Shown here in pieces: positions 20,377-29,453 of a stretch of 64,000 bases of DNA (position 1 is its first letter; each line of letters begins with the position of its first letter). Position numbers and translations under genes: made by a program. The stretch is from Actinomycetales bacterium. Its GTDB lineage: Bacteria; Actinomycetota; Actinomycetes; Actinomycetales; Dermatophilaceae. The stretch lies in the NCBI GenBank assembly GCA_002748155.1, contig PDRO01000011.1:1-64000 (forward strand), given 5' to 3'. Below the pieces are notes generated by a model that saw nothing but the letters and a program-made list of their open reading frames with translations, did not search any database and was not told where the DNA came from.

Positions 20377-21563
20377 GATGGTCCTCCCCTGGCTCCGCGC
20401 AGCAGTCGCCCGATGCGTTGGGGGCCGGTGGGAGGTGTCGGAGACATCCGCGCCGCTTCCAGGACGGTCTCGTAGACCATCTCGATCCGGTTGGTCACCA
20501 CCGACCAGTCGAAGGCCCGGGCCCGTCGGTGACCGGCGGCGGCCAGCCGAGCGCGCTCAGCCGGGTCGCGCAGCAGGACGACGAGCTGCTCGGCCAGCTG
20601 TTCGGGCGACTCGTTGGTGAAGGTGGCCCCGGCCCGACCGTTGTCGAGCACGCGCGCGAAGGCGGCCAGGTCGCTGGCCAGCACGGTCGCGCCCGCGCTC
20701 ATTGCCTCGATGAGGATGATCCCGAAGCTCTCACCACCGGTATTGGGTGCGACGTAGACGTCGACCGAGCTGAGCAGCCGGGCCTTGGTCTCGTCGTCGA
20801 CCGCCCCGAGGAACTCGGTCGCGGCCACGGCTTCGGCAGTCATGTCGTCGCGGATGTCGTCGGCGTCCCCGGGCCCGGCGACGAGCAGTCGAGTGCCGGG
20901 AAGTGCTCGCAGCACGGCCGGCATCGCAGCCGCGAGCACCGGCATACCTTTGCGTGGTTCTTCCATCCGGCCGAGGAAGGCGACGGTTGGACGCTCGGTG
21001 GTGCCCTGCCATTCGGGGACCGGTTCGGCGTCGGTGAACCGATCGACGTAGACACCGTTCGGGATGACGACAGCGTCCCCACCGAGGTGGGTGGTGACCG
21101 TGCGCCGGGCATCCTCGGAGACCGCGATCCGTCCGCGGAGCTTCTCGAGGCTCGGCCGGAAGATCGGGTAGGACACCTGCATCGCCCGGGACCGGATGTT
21201 CGAGGTGTGGAAGGTCGCGACGATCGGGCATTCGGCCGCCCAGACGGCTAGGGCGGACACACTCGGGGTGAACGGCTCGTGCACGTGGATGAGATCGAAG
21301 CTGCCGCGCTCGAGCCAGGCGGTGACCTTCGCGTTGGTCAGCAACCCGAAGTTCAGCCGCGCCACCGACCCGTTGTAGCGCACCGGCACGGCGCGACCCG
21401 CAGGCACGACGTAGTCGGGAAGCCTTGGGTCGTCGTCGTCGGCCGGTGCCAGCACGCTGACCTCGTGGCCGCGGGCCAACAGTGACTCGGCCAGGTCCCG
21501 CACGTGGTAGCCCACGCCGCCGGGGACATCGAAGGAATAGGGACAGACCAGCCCGATCCGCAT
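20373..21563 (-). CDS. pimA: GT4 glycosyltransferase, phosphatidylinositol mannosyltransferase PimA
   Basis: MRIGLVCPYSFDVPGGVGYHVRDLAESLLARGHEVSVLAP..., HVHEPFTPSVSALAVWAAECPIVATFHTS; adjacent to patA and pgsA. Confidence 0.92.
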   Translation of the reverse strand: MRIGLVCPYSFDVPGGVGYHVRDLAESLLARGHEVSVLAPADDDDPRLPDYVVPAGRAVPVRYNGSVARLNFGLLTNAKVTAWLERGSFDLIHVHEPFTPSVSALAVWAAECPIVATFHTSNIRSRAMQVSYPIFRPSLEKLRGRIAVSEDARRTVTTHLGGDAVVIPNGVYVDRFTDAEPVPEWQGTTERPTVAFLGRMEEPRKGMPVLAAAMPAVLRALPGTRLLVAGPGDADDIRDDMTAEAVAATEFLGAVDDETKARLLSSVDVYVAPNTGGESFGIILIEAMSAGATVLASDLAAFARVLDNGRAGATFTNESPEQLAEQLVVLLRDPAERARLAAAGHRRARAFDWSVVTNRIEMVYETVLEAARMSPTPPTGPQRIGRLLRGARGGPS

Positions 21564-21568
21564 CCGGA

Positions 21569-22588
21569 TCACCGGCCCCGGGCCGGGTCGAGATCGTCGA
21601 CGAACACCCGCTGCATCATGTGCCAATCCTCGGTATGCCGCACGATCGCCTCACCGAGATAGGTCGCACACGCCTGGGTCATCTGGACAACCTTCTCAGT
21701 GTCGTCGCCGTGCTCCGGGACGGGGATGCGCGGGGAGAACTCGACGACCACTTCACGCCCGCCCATGCCACGTCCGGAGCTGGCCGGGGCGTAGTGGATC
21801 GTCACGGTGAACAGTGCGGTATCCGTCTGCAGGGCTAGGGCGGCCGGTCCCTTGGCCATCCGCGCCCGGTGACCGCAGAAGTCGACCTCCACCCCGCCGG
21901 CGGTCAGGTCACGGTCGGCGAGCAGGGTGACGAAGTCGCCCCGGGCGACGGCTTCCTTGAGTGCGGTGAACGGGTCCGGCCCGCCGGTCAGCGGCAGGAT
22001 CGTCATCCCAAGGCTCTCCCGGTAGGCGACGAACTCCTGGAACACCGCTTCTGGTTTGAGGCGCTCGGCCACGGCGGTGACCGGAGCGAGGTGGCTCGTG
22101 GACCAGGCCCCGGCGGCATCCCAATTGCCCATGTGCCCGAGGAAGAAGACGACCGGCCTGCCGGCATCCCGCAGCTCCCGCACCGGGCCTTCGTGCACGA
22201 TGCGCACCATCCGGTCGAGCCGCGCAGGCGAACTGTCGGGTAGCCGGAGTGCCTCACAGAAATAACGCATGTAGGAACGCATCCCGGCGCGTACCAGCGC
22301 ATTGAGCTCGCGATCGTCGAGCTCCGGGCGCACCCGCGCGTAGTTCGCGCGGAGCCGATCGACCCCCCGCCCGCCGCGGATCACCTGAGCGTGGGCGACA
22401 GCATCGAAGAGCCGGTATGCCGCGAACGACGGCATCAGCCGTAGCGTCGGCCACCCGACCTGCCACAGCAGCGCGGTCAGCGCGTCGTTGACGGGTGCCG
22501 CGAGTGTCCCGAACACCCCGAGACCACGGCGGGTCTCGGTGCGCTGAGTGCGCTCGGTGCGCGCAGTGCTATCACTGCGATCGGTCAC
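21569..22588 (-). CDS. patA: Phosphatidylinositol mannoside acyltransferase (LpxL/HtrB-like)
   Basis: FLGHMGNWDAAGAWSTSHL, TLLADRDLTAGGVEVDFCGHRARMAKGPAALALQT; GTG start overlapping the pgsA stop. Confidence 0.9.
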   Translation of the reverse strand: MTDRSDSTARTERTQRTETRRGLGVFGTLAAPVNDALTALLWQVGWPTLRLMPSFAAYRLFDAVAHAQVIRGGRGVDRLRANYARVRPELDDRELNALVRAGMRSYMRYFCEALRLPDSSPARLDRMVRIVHEGPVRELRDAGRPVVFFLGHMGNWDAAGAWSTSHLAPVTAVAERLKPEAVFQEFVAYRESLGMTILPLTGGPDPFTALKEAVARGDFVTLLADRDLTAGGVEVDFCGHRARMAKGPAALALQTDTALFTVTIHYAPASSGRGMGGREVVVEFSPRIPVPEHGDDTEKVVQMTQACATYLGEAIVRHTEDWHMMQRVFVDDLDPARGR

Positions 22589-23214
22589 GGTTCGGACACC
22601 TGGGCCGACTGGGCCGCCGCCTGCCGATACACGAGGAGCATCCGCTGGCCGACCGTCACTGCGCTGGCCACGGCAAGTACGGCCAGGACCGTGGTCAGCA
22701 CCCACATCGGTGCCCCTACCCCGACCAGTCCGGTGGCCACCAGCACAGCGAAGAGCCGGTCGGCCCGCTCAGCGATCCCGACATTGCACTGCATGCCCAG
22801 GCCTTCGGCACGGGCTTTGACGTAGGAGACGACCGCACCGAGGACGAGGCAGCTCAACGTGAGAGCGGCCAGGACGAGGTTGTCGCCCTGGCCGGCGAAG
22901 TAGAGCACGAGTCCGGCGAAGATCGCGGCATCGCCGACTCGGTCGAGGGTCGAGTCGAGAAAGGCACCCCAGACACCAGGTCGCCCGGAGATCCGGGCCA
23001 TCACCCCGTCGACGTTGTCGCTGAAGACGAACGCGACGATGACGAGGGTGCCGACGAGGAACTCACCCCGCGGATAGCAGGCCAGCGCCCCGGCAATCAC
23101 GCCGAGAGTGCCGACGACGGTGACCACGTCGGGGCTCAGGCCCAGACGCAGGAACAGTTTGGCGATTGGCGTCATGATCTTGGTCCACGACGCACGTAGG
23201 AAGCGGTTGAGCAT
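22585..23214 (-). CDS. pgsA: CDP-alcohol phosphatidyltransferase, phosphatidylinositol phosphate synthase
   Basis: DNVDGVMARISGRPGVWGAFLDSTLDRVGDA matches the CDP-alcohol phosphotransferase signature DG(x2)AR(x8)G(x3)D(x3)D. Confidence 0.92.
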   Translation of the reverse strand: MLNRFLRASWTKIMTPIAKLFLRLGLSPDVVTVVGTLGVIAGALACYPRGEFLVGTLVIVAFVFSDNVDGVMARISGRPGVWGAFLDSTLDRVGDAAIFAGLVLYFAGQGDNLVLAALTLSCLVLGAVVSYVKARAEGLGMQCNVGIAERADRLFAVLVATGLVGVGAPMWVLTTVLAVLAVASAVTVGQRMLLVYRQAAAQSAQVSEP

Positions 23215-23246
23215 CGCCGCTCAGCCTAACGCCGCCCGGGCCGAGG

Positions 23247-23810
23247 TCACGTTGGCCAGACGTCGGCGAGCCGCGACCGGACGTCTTCGAGCAGCAGCGG
23301 CAACGCCTTGGTCTGCCCGATGATCGGCAGGAAGTTGGCGTCACCACCCCACCGGGGCACGACGTGTTGGTGCAGGTGGGCTGCGACCCCCGCGCCGGCG
23401 ACTGGGCCTTGATTCATGCCGACGTTGAAGCCCATCGGGTGCGACGACTGCTCCAGGGCCCGCAGCGCCGTCTTGGTGAGTTCGGTGAACTCGGCGGTCT
23501 CGTCGCCGGTGAGGTCGACATAACGCGGCACGTGCCGGTAGGGGCAGATCAGCAGGTGTCCGGGGTTGTAGGGGAAGAGGTTCATCACGACGTAGCAGAG
23601 CTCACCCCGGGCCACGATGAGCCCTTCCGCGTCGTCGCGGGTCGGGGCCGCGCAGAACGGGCATCCGTCCCCAGCCTCGTCGGTGGGTCGCCCCGCCTCG
23701 ATGTAGGCCATCCGATGCGGGGTCCAGAGCCGCTCATAGCCGTCGGACACGCCGACGAAGTCACGCGGGTCTTCGACGTCCTGGTCCACGGGGTCGAGTC
23801 TATGGGCCAC
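23247..23810 (-). CDS. HIT-domain protein (possible AP4A phosphorylase/hydrolase)
   Basis: YNPGHLLICPYRHVPRYVDL, GVAAHLHQHVVPRWGGDANF (HxHxH). Confidence 0.9.
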   Translation of the reverse strand: MAHRLDPVDQDVEDPRDFVGVSDGYERLWTPHRMAYIEAGRPTDEAGDGCPFCAAPTRDDAEGLIVARGELCYVVMNLFPYNPGHLLICPYRHVPRYVDLTGDETAEFTELTKTALRALEQSSHPMGFNVGMNQGPVAGAGVAAHLHQHVVPRWGGDANFLPIIGQTKALPLLLEDVRSRLADVWPT

Positions 23811-23852
23811 CGCCGCCGAGCTTGCGGACCCGGGTCGGCTCGACGGCCCGGA

Positions 23853-25835
23853 CTACACCTGCGCCCGCGTGCGGATCGCCTGGAGGATCTCCGTGATCGC
23901 TTCGTCGGCAGGTATGCCGTTGCGTTGGCTACCGTCACGCATCCGGAAGCTCACCGCCCCAGCGGCCTGGTCGTCGGCGCCGGCGATCACCGTGTAGGGA
24001 ACCTTCGACTTGCTCGCATTGCGGATCTTCTTCGGGAAACGATCGTCGGATCCGTCGATCTCGACCCGGACCCCCTCGGCCGTCAGCCGGTCGAGCACCC
24101 CACGCAGGTACCCGGCATACTCGTCGGCCACCGGGACGCCCAACACCTGCACCGGCGAGAGCCACACCGGGAAGGCACCGGCGTAGTGCTCGACGAGCAC
24201 CCCGAGGAAACGCTCGATCGAACCGAACTTCGCCGAGTGGATCATCACCGGACGTTGCCGGGAACCGTCGGCGGCCTGATACTCCAGACCGAAACGCTCG
24301 GGCTGGTTGAAGTCGTATTGGATCGTCGACATCTGCCAGGTGCGCCCGATGGCGTCGCGAGCTTGCACCGACACCTTGGGTCCGTAGAAGGCGGCACCCC
24401 CCGGGTCGGGCACAAGATCCAACCCCGATGCGACACAAACATCTTCGAGCACCCTCGTGGCGATCGCCCATTGCTCGTCGGAGCCGATGAACTTGTCTTT
24501 CTTGTCCCCGGTCTCGTCGCGGGTAGACAGCTCCAGGTAGAAGTCGGACAGTCCGAAGTCCCGCAGCAACGACAGGACGAAGTCGAGCAGGTGCTTGATC
24601 TCGGCCGGTGCCTGCTCGGGGGTGACGTAGGAATGCGAGTCGTCCATCTCCAGCCCGCGCACCCGGGTCAATCCGTGCACGACCCCGGACTTCTCGTAGC
24701 GGTAGACGTGCCCGAACTCGAACAACCGCATCGGCAGGTCGCGGTAGGAGCGGCCCCGCGAGCGGTAGATGAGGTTGTGCATCGGGCAGTTCATCGCCTT
24801 GAGGTAGTAGTCGCTGCCCTCCATGTGCATCGGCGGGAACATCGTGTCGGCGTAGTAGGGCAGGTGCCCGGAGGTGTGGAAGAGCCCTTCCTTGGTGATG
24901 TGCGGGGTGCCGACGTAGTCGAACCCTTCCTCGATGTGCCGGCGCCGCGCATAGTCCTCCATCTCGCGCTTGAGCACCCCACCCTTCGGGTGGAAGACCG
25001 GCAGCCCCGAGCCCAATTCCTCGGGGAAAGAGTAGAGGTCGAGTTCCACTCCGAGTTTGCGGTGGTCGCGGCGCTCGGCTTCGGCGAGCCGGTTCAGGTA
25101 TGCCGTGAGGTCGGCTTTCGTAGGCCAGGCGGTGCCGTAGATGCGCTGCAGCTGGGGGTTCTTCTCCGACCCGCGCCAGTAGGCCGCCGCGCTGCGCATG
25201 ACCTTGTAGGCGTTGCCGATGAGTTTGGTGTTCGGGATGTGCGGCCCCCGGCACAGGTCACCCCAGGCGACGGTGCCGTCCTTGCGGACGTTGTCGTAGA
25301 TGGTCAGGCCGCCTTCGCCGACCTCCGTCGAAGCGCCTTCAGCAGCCTGTTCGGCATTGGACTTCAGGCCGACCAGCTCGCACTTGTAGGGCTCGTTGGC
25401 CAGCTCGACGAGTGCGTCCGGGTCGGAGATCTCCCGGCGGTGGAAGGTTTGGCCCTCGTTGATGATCCGTTGCATGACCTTCTCGAGGGCTTTGAGGTCC
25501 TCGGGGGTGAAGGGGTCGGCGACGTCGAAGTCGTAGTAGAAACCGTCATCGATCGGTGGGCCGATGCCGAGCTTGGCGTCCGGGTTGACCTGTTGCACGG
25601 CTTGGGCGAGCACGTGTGCGCACGAGTGACGCAGCACCTGCAGCCCGTCGGGCTCGTCGATACGCACCGGCACGACAGAGTCACCGTCGGTCAGCACCTG
25701 GGCCAGGTCGCAGAGTTCGCCGTTCACCCGGGCGACGACGATCGCCTTGTCGCCGGCGAACAGGTCAGCGGCCGTCGTCTGCTCCGCGACCGATCGCTCG
25801 TCTCCGGCGACGGACACGGTAATGCTGGCAGACAC
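23853..25835 (-). CDS. thrS: Threonyl-tRNA synthetase
   Basis: [71 protein letters not shown]. Confidence 0.96.
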   Translation of the reverse strand: MSASITVSVAGDERSVAEQTTAADLFAGDKAIVVARVNGELCDLAQVLTDGDSVVPVRIDEPDGLQVLRHSCAHVLAQAVQQVNPDAKLGIGPPIDDGFYYDFDVADPFTPEDLKALEKVMQRIINEGQTFHRREISDPDALVELANEPYKCELVGLKSNAEQAAEGASTEVGEGGLTIYDNVRKDGTVAWGDLCRGPHIPNTKLIGNAYKVMRSAAAYWRGSEKNPQLQRIYGTAWPTKADLTAYLNRLAEAERRDHRKLGVELDLYSFPEELGSGLPVFHPKGGVLKREMEDYARRRHIEEGFDYVGTPHITKEGLFHTSGHLPYYADTMFPPMHMEGSDYYLKAMNCPMHNLIYRSRGRSYRDLPMRLFEFGHVYRYEKSGVVHGLTRVRGLEMDDSHSYVTPEQAPAEIKHLLDFVLSLLRDFGLSDFYLELSTRDETGDKKDKFIGSDEQWAIATRVLEDVCVASGLDLVPDPGGAAFYGPKVSVQARDAIGRTWQMSTIQYDFNQPERFGLEYQAADGSRQRPVMIHSAKFGSIERFLGVLVEHYAGAFPVWLSPVQVLGVPVADEYAGYLRGVLDRLTAEGVRVEIDGSDDRFPKKIRNASKSKVPYTVIAGADDQAAGAVSFRMRDGSQRNGIPADEAITEILQAIRTRAQV

Positions 25836-25954
25836 GGGGGCTCCTTCGACGATTGCGCGCGACGGTCACGCGCGGCACAAGGGTATCCAGCGCGCGACAT
25901 ACCGGTTGCCCGCGCCACCTGCCGCCCGGCTCACGCCGACGGCCTGGTGTCGGT

Positions 25955-26027
25955 GGATGTGAAGGGACTCGAACCCCTGGCCTCTCGCGTGTGAAGCGAA
26001 CGCTCTAACCAACTGAGCTACACATCC
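25955..26027 (-). tRNA. tRNA-Val(CAC)
   Basis: Reverse complement GGATGTGTAGCTCAGTTGGTTAGAGCGTTCGCTTCACACGCGAGAGGCCAGGGGTTCGAGTCCCTTCACATCCA folds as a cloverleaf; anticodon CAC. Confidence 0.92.
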
Positions 26028-26223
26028 GGGTGCGGTTGCTCCGCGAGTGGTCAGGATAGCGCTCGGTCAGCCCAAACCCGAATCCGGGATGACCCGCAGC
26101 ACGGTCGCCGTGCAGCCCGCACCCGGGGGCGGGTCCCAGCCACGCAACACAGGACCCGCCCCATGTCGGAGTCTCACGATCGGCGCGTTGATCGCCCCCC
26201 CCCCGCGGGCACCTTGGCATGAG

Positions 26224-27414
26224 TCATTGGGAATAGGTCCACCTGATCGTCGGGTCAACCGACTTCAGGTCGATCAACGCCGTCGCTTTGAAAACCTCGT
26301 CCCTCGTGCCGTCGAAGACCTCACCGTCCTGAGTGATCTTGGCCTCGCCGCGCACCTGGACGTTGACATCGAAGCTGACCGTCAATGGTCGTTCTGGATC
26401 GACCGCGGGGTTGATCGCAGCTAACGGGTCATTTCGCAGAACCCACCGGAACGTATTGAGATCGGCAACGGTTTGACCTGGGCGCAGGATGATCCCGAAG
26501 GGACAGTTCGTCGGCTTGAGATCCTTCTGCTTCATGCACCCATCCAACGACGCCTTGGCGAACTGGACTATCGAGGCTGGGTCTTTCAGCGCCCACGGCA
26601 ACAGCTCAGGGCCGTCGACCTGATCGGGGCCGCGCACCGTCGCCTTAGCCGTCTCAGCCAAGGTCAGATGCGGTGCGTCACTTGTGAAGGCGTAGACACC
26701 CGGGAAGGCGGGCAGTTCCCGCGCCGCAGCAGGCACCAGCACGCCGTTGACGGAGACCGGCACATAGTCCTGGGTTTCGCCCCGGACCCGGAGCATCCCC
26801 GTGCCTGTGCCAACCTTCCAGCCATCGTCACGTTCAACGACCGGGAAGTCCACGGTCGTCGGCTGACCCCCGATGGCGAACTGCGCCGTGACGCTGGTCG
26901 GCGTCTCCTCGGTAGTCGGCGTCACGTCGATGTCGCTGATCGCCCCGTTGGCCACCGCCGACTGAGCGAGCACGCCGTCGGTCAACAGCGTCGTGTCGCC
27001 CGGATCGTCGAGGATGGCCAGTGCCGCCGTGGCGTCGCCGGTGGCGAGCGCATCGAGGTACTCATGCACTCGATCAGACGCGGTGACCACCGACGCCGAT
27101 GGAGCCGCCGACGTGGGGGTCGCCGAGGCCTGCCCATCGGTGGCCCCGCCGGCCAGTCGTGGGAATAGCAGCGCCCCCCCGACGACAATCAGCGCCAGCA
27201 CGACCGCGCCGGCGACGTAGATCCGAGTGCGGTCCGGGCGGTGTGGCCGTGACTCGGCTTCGTGCTGGCCGTCCTGCGATCTCTGGGGCGGATCCATCCG
27301 GTGTGCCCCAGTGCGCCGACCAGGCCCGTCGCCTCCAGGCGGAGCCGGAGTCCATCCGGCACCAGCCTCCGGCGCGGTCTGGTTGTCCGGCGATGGCAAA
27401 TCCTTGTCGGTCAT
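26224..27414 (-). CDS. Hypothetical single-pass membrane protein with Pro-rich cytosolic N-terminus
   Basis: Pro-rich N-terminus, TM IYVAGAVVLALIVVGGALLFPRLAGG, extracytoplasmic NTF2-like region. Confidence 0.6.
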   Translation of the reverse strand: MTDKDLPSPDNQTAPEAGAGWTPAPPGGDGPGRRTGAHRMDPPQRSQDGQHEAESRPHRPDRTRIYVAGAVVLALIVVGGALLFPRLAGGATDGQASATPTSAAPSASVVTASDRVHEYLDALATGDATAALAILDDPGDTTLLTDGVLAQSAVANGAISDIDVTPTTEETPTSVTAQFAIGGQPTTVDFPVVERDDGWKVGTGTGMLRVRGETQDYVPVSVNGVLVPAAARELPAFPGVYAFTSDAPHLTLAETAKATVRGPDQVDGPELLPWALKDPASIVQFAKASLDGCMKQKDLKPTNCPFGIILRPGQTVADLNTFRWVLRNDPLAAINPAVDPERPLTVSFDVNVQVRGEAKITQDGEVFDGTRDEVFKATALIDLKSVDPTIRWTYSQ

Positions 27415-27549
27415 TGTGCTCCTGTCCGAAGGTCCGGCGTCATGCCCCTAGTCCCGGGCGCTCGTCACAGCACCCTAACTGCCCGGTGCGGGTTCGGCCG
27501 GATCGGTGATAGACGATAGCCCGGGATCGTGGCGTCTAGGATTGCCGCC

Positions 27550-28122
27550 ATGTCCGGAGCAGACCGTCGGATCGATCAACCACCTCGGGTTGATCGCATC
27601 GGGTTTCTTGCCCTGGTCGCCGCAGTCCTCGCGACCGGCGCCATGGTGGGCATGCAGGTGCTCAACGAGCGCCTGAAGGGTGCGAGTGCCCCGCACGGGA
27701 TCGTGTCGTTCCAGCTGGCCGGCAGCCAGGAGTCGGCCGCAGCCATTCTGGCTCAATGGCGCGCCACTGATGCGATCGATGCCGCCAAGACCATGATGCT
27801 CCTCGATCTCGCCTACCCCATCGTGTATGCCGCGGCCTTGGCGTTGGGGCTGCGCTGGGCCGCACTGCGCGCCGGACGGCCTCGTTGGGTCCGGCACGGG
27901 CTGATCGTTGCGGTTGGCGCCGCAGTCGCCGACTACATCGAGAATGCCGGGCAGATCTGGCAGCTGTGGACGGATACCGCGTCCGCGCCGGCGGCTGGAC
28001 TCACTTTGGTAGCCGCCATTGTGAAGTTCGCACTGCTCGTCCTGGGTGTGCTCGCTCTTGTCGTGCTCATCGCCAGGCCCGGCCGTTCGGCTCGGGTCGG
28101 CACGCAAGAAGCACGTGGATAG
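27550..28122 (+). CDS. Hypothetical multi-pass membrane protein
   Basis: Several hydrophobic segments (IGFLALVAAVLATGAMVGMQVL, LAYPIVYAAALALGLRWA, LIVAVGAAVADYIENAG, FALLVLGVLALVVLIA). Confidence 0.65.
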   Translation: MSGADRRIDQPPRVDRIGFLALVAAVLATGAMVGMQVLNERLKGASAPHGIVSFQLAGSQESAAAILAQWRATDAIDAAKTMMLLDLAYPIVYAAALALGLRWAALRAGRPRWVRHGLIVAVGAAVADYIENAGQIWQLWTDTASAPAAGLTLVAAIVKFALLVLGVLALVVLIARPGRSARVGTQEARG

Positions 28123-28242
28123 CACGCGACCGCTACCCGAACGGCCCGACTGGTTTTCTTGCCTTTCAGGCCACGGTCGGGGTCACCGAAGTGATCGAGA
28201 CCGATACTCGAGAAAGCGCGCAGTGCGTCCTCCAGGCTCTCC

Positions 28243-28839
28243 CTATTGGCTCAACAGCGTTGTTGAAGGCGTCGAATGGTTGACGAGGTAGCGTGTGCTC
28301 GTCATCCCTGAGTCGCTATACGACGTGCCCACGTGAGTGAGCAGGATGTCCTCAGGGATGGCCCCGAACAGAGGAATGCCCGCACCAATGAGTACGGGTG
28401 CCACTCCGATGGTGATCTCGTCGACGAGGCCCTCTCGGAGAGAAAACTGGATTACTTGCCCGCCGTCGATATAGACACCGGAGGCGCCATCGCTATGAAG
28501 CAGCTCGCAGACTTCATCCAGAGTGCGGACAACGGTGACGTTGTCGGCCTCCTCGTCGGGCAAAGTTGTCGACAAGACGACGACCTGTTGGCCCTTATAC
28601 GGCCATTCACCGAAGGTGAGGACTTTCTCGTAGGTAGCGCGACCCATCACGATGTGGTCCGTAGCGGCCATGAAATCGTCGTAGCCGGGGGGTGCTGCCG
28701 GTCCCTGGTGCCCCCGGACGTGTTGTCGCCCTACGGGCTGGTCAGTCAGCCAGTCGATGTCACCATCGAGCCGTGCAATCTTCCCATCGAGGCTGACGCC
28801 GATAAACACGCGGCCTTTCCATGTGCGGTGGGTAATCAC
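28243..28839 (-). CDS. Dihydrofolate reductase family protein (RibD C-terminal-like)
   Basis: GRVFIGVSLDGKIARLDGDIDWL, DHIVMGRATYEKVLTFGEWPYKGQQVVVLSTT, GVYIDGGQVIQFSLREGLVDEITIGVAPVLIGAGIPLFG. Confidence 0.88.
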   Translation of the reverse strand: MITHRTWKGRVFIGVSLDGKIARLDGDIDWLTDQPVGRQHVRGHQGPAAPPGYDDFMAATDHIVMGRATYEKVLTFGEWPYKGQQVVVLSTTLPDEEADNVTVVRTLDEVCELLHSDGASGVYIDGGQVIQFSLREGLVDEITIGVAPVLIGAGIPLFGAIPEDILLTHVGTSYSDSGMTSTRYLVNHSTPSTTLLSQ

Positions 28840-29050
28840 TATATGGTTCTCCGATCTGCAATAAGACTGCACTGTGGGCTGTCCCGTGTTTTCAGGGCAC
28901 CGTGTTCTTGAGTCTTCGGCGGTGTGTCGGGTTTCGCAGTGTTCGTCGAGGACCTCTTACCGGATCTGCCTAGGCCGTGCGCACAGTGCATGAGCCGCTC
29001 CCCGCACAGACAGGCCCATATCTCGGCGGCGGGCACGCGGCTGCTGCGCG

Positions 29051-29090
29051 AACGGCCCCCGACTGGCGTTTCCGCTGGTCAGGGGCCGTT
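29051..29090 (-). terminator. Putative hairpin terminator downstream of the tRNA cluster
   Basis: aacggcccccgactggcg-tttc-cgctggtcaggggccgtt near-perfect inverted repeat, 10 nt past the tRNA-Val 3' end; no strong U-tract. Confidence 0.6.
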
Positions 29091-29099
29091 GCTGGCTGG

Positions 29100-29171
29100 T
29101 GGGCGATACTGGGTTTGAACCAGTGACCTCTTCCGTGTCAAGGAAGCGCGCTACCGCTGCGCCAATCGCCC
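29100..29171 (-). tRNA. tRNA-Val(GAC)
   Basis: Reverse complement GGGCGATTGGCGCAGCGGTAGCGCGCTTCCTTGACACGGAAGAGGTCACTGGTTCAAACCCAGTATCGCCCA; anticodon GAC. Confidence 0.93.
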
Positions 29172-29202
29172 TCAGGTGCTGCTCCGCCTATGCGGGAGCC
29201 AG

Positions 29203-29273
29203 AGGTGGAGACGGGATTTGAACCCGTGTACGCGGCTTTGCAGGCCGCTGCCTCGCCTCTCGGCCACTCCACC
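29203..29273 (-). tRNA. tRNA-Cys(GCA)
   Basis: Reverse complement GGTGGAGTGGCCGAGAGGCGAGGCAGCGGCCTGCAAAGCCGCGTACACGGGTTCAAATCCCGTCTCCACC(T); anticodon GCA, U discriminator. Confidence 0.93.
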
Positions 29274-29293
29274 GTGAAGGCGGTCAACCTCCG

Positions 29294-29366
29294 AGCGGAC
29301 GACGAGTCTCGAACTCGCGACCTCAACCTTGGCAAGGTTGCGCTCTACCAACTGAGCTACGTCCGC
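29294..29366 (-). tRNA. tRNA-Gly(GCC)
   Basis: Reverse complement GCGGACGTAGCTCAGTTGGTAGAGCGCAACCTTGCCAAGGTTGAGGTCGCGAGTTCGAGACTCGTCGTCCGC(T); anticodon GCC. Confidence 0.93.
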
Positions 29367-29453
29367 GGGTCACTCGTGGGGGCGATGGCCCCACCAGTGC
29401 ATCGTAGACCTTATCCGAATCGTCTGGGGGTGTCCAAACGACCTGCCCGTCCG

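Noticed and set aside
23364-25994. 876-aa plus-strand ORF spanning the HIT gene and thrS
   Set aside because: Antisense shadow of thrS and the HIT gene; composition typical of a high-GC mirror frame and no recognisable domains.
28839-29036. Small minus-strand ORF with Cys residues near the tRNA cluster
   Set aside because: No start context or recognisable family; probably non-coding.
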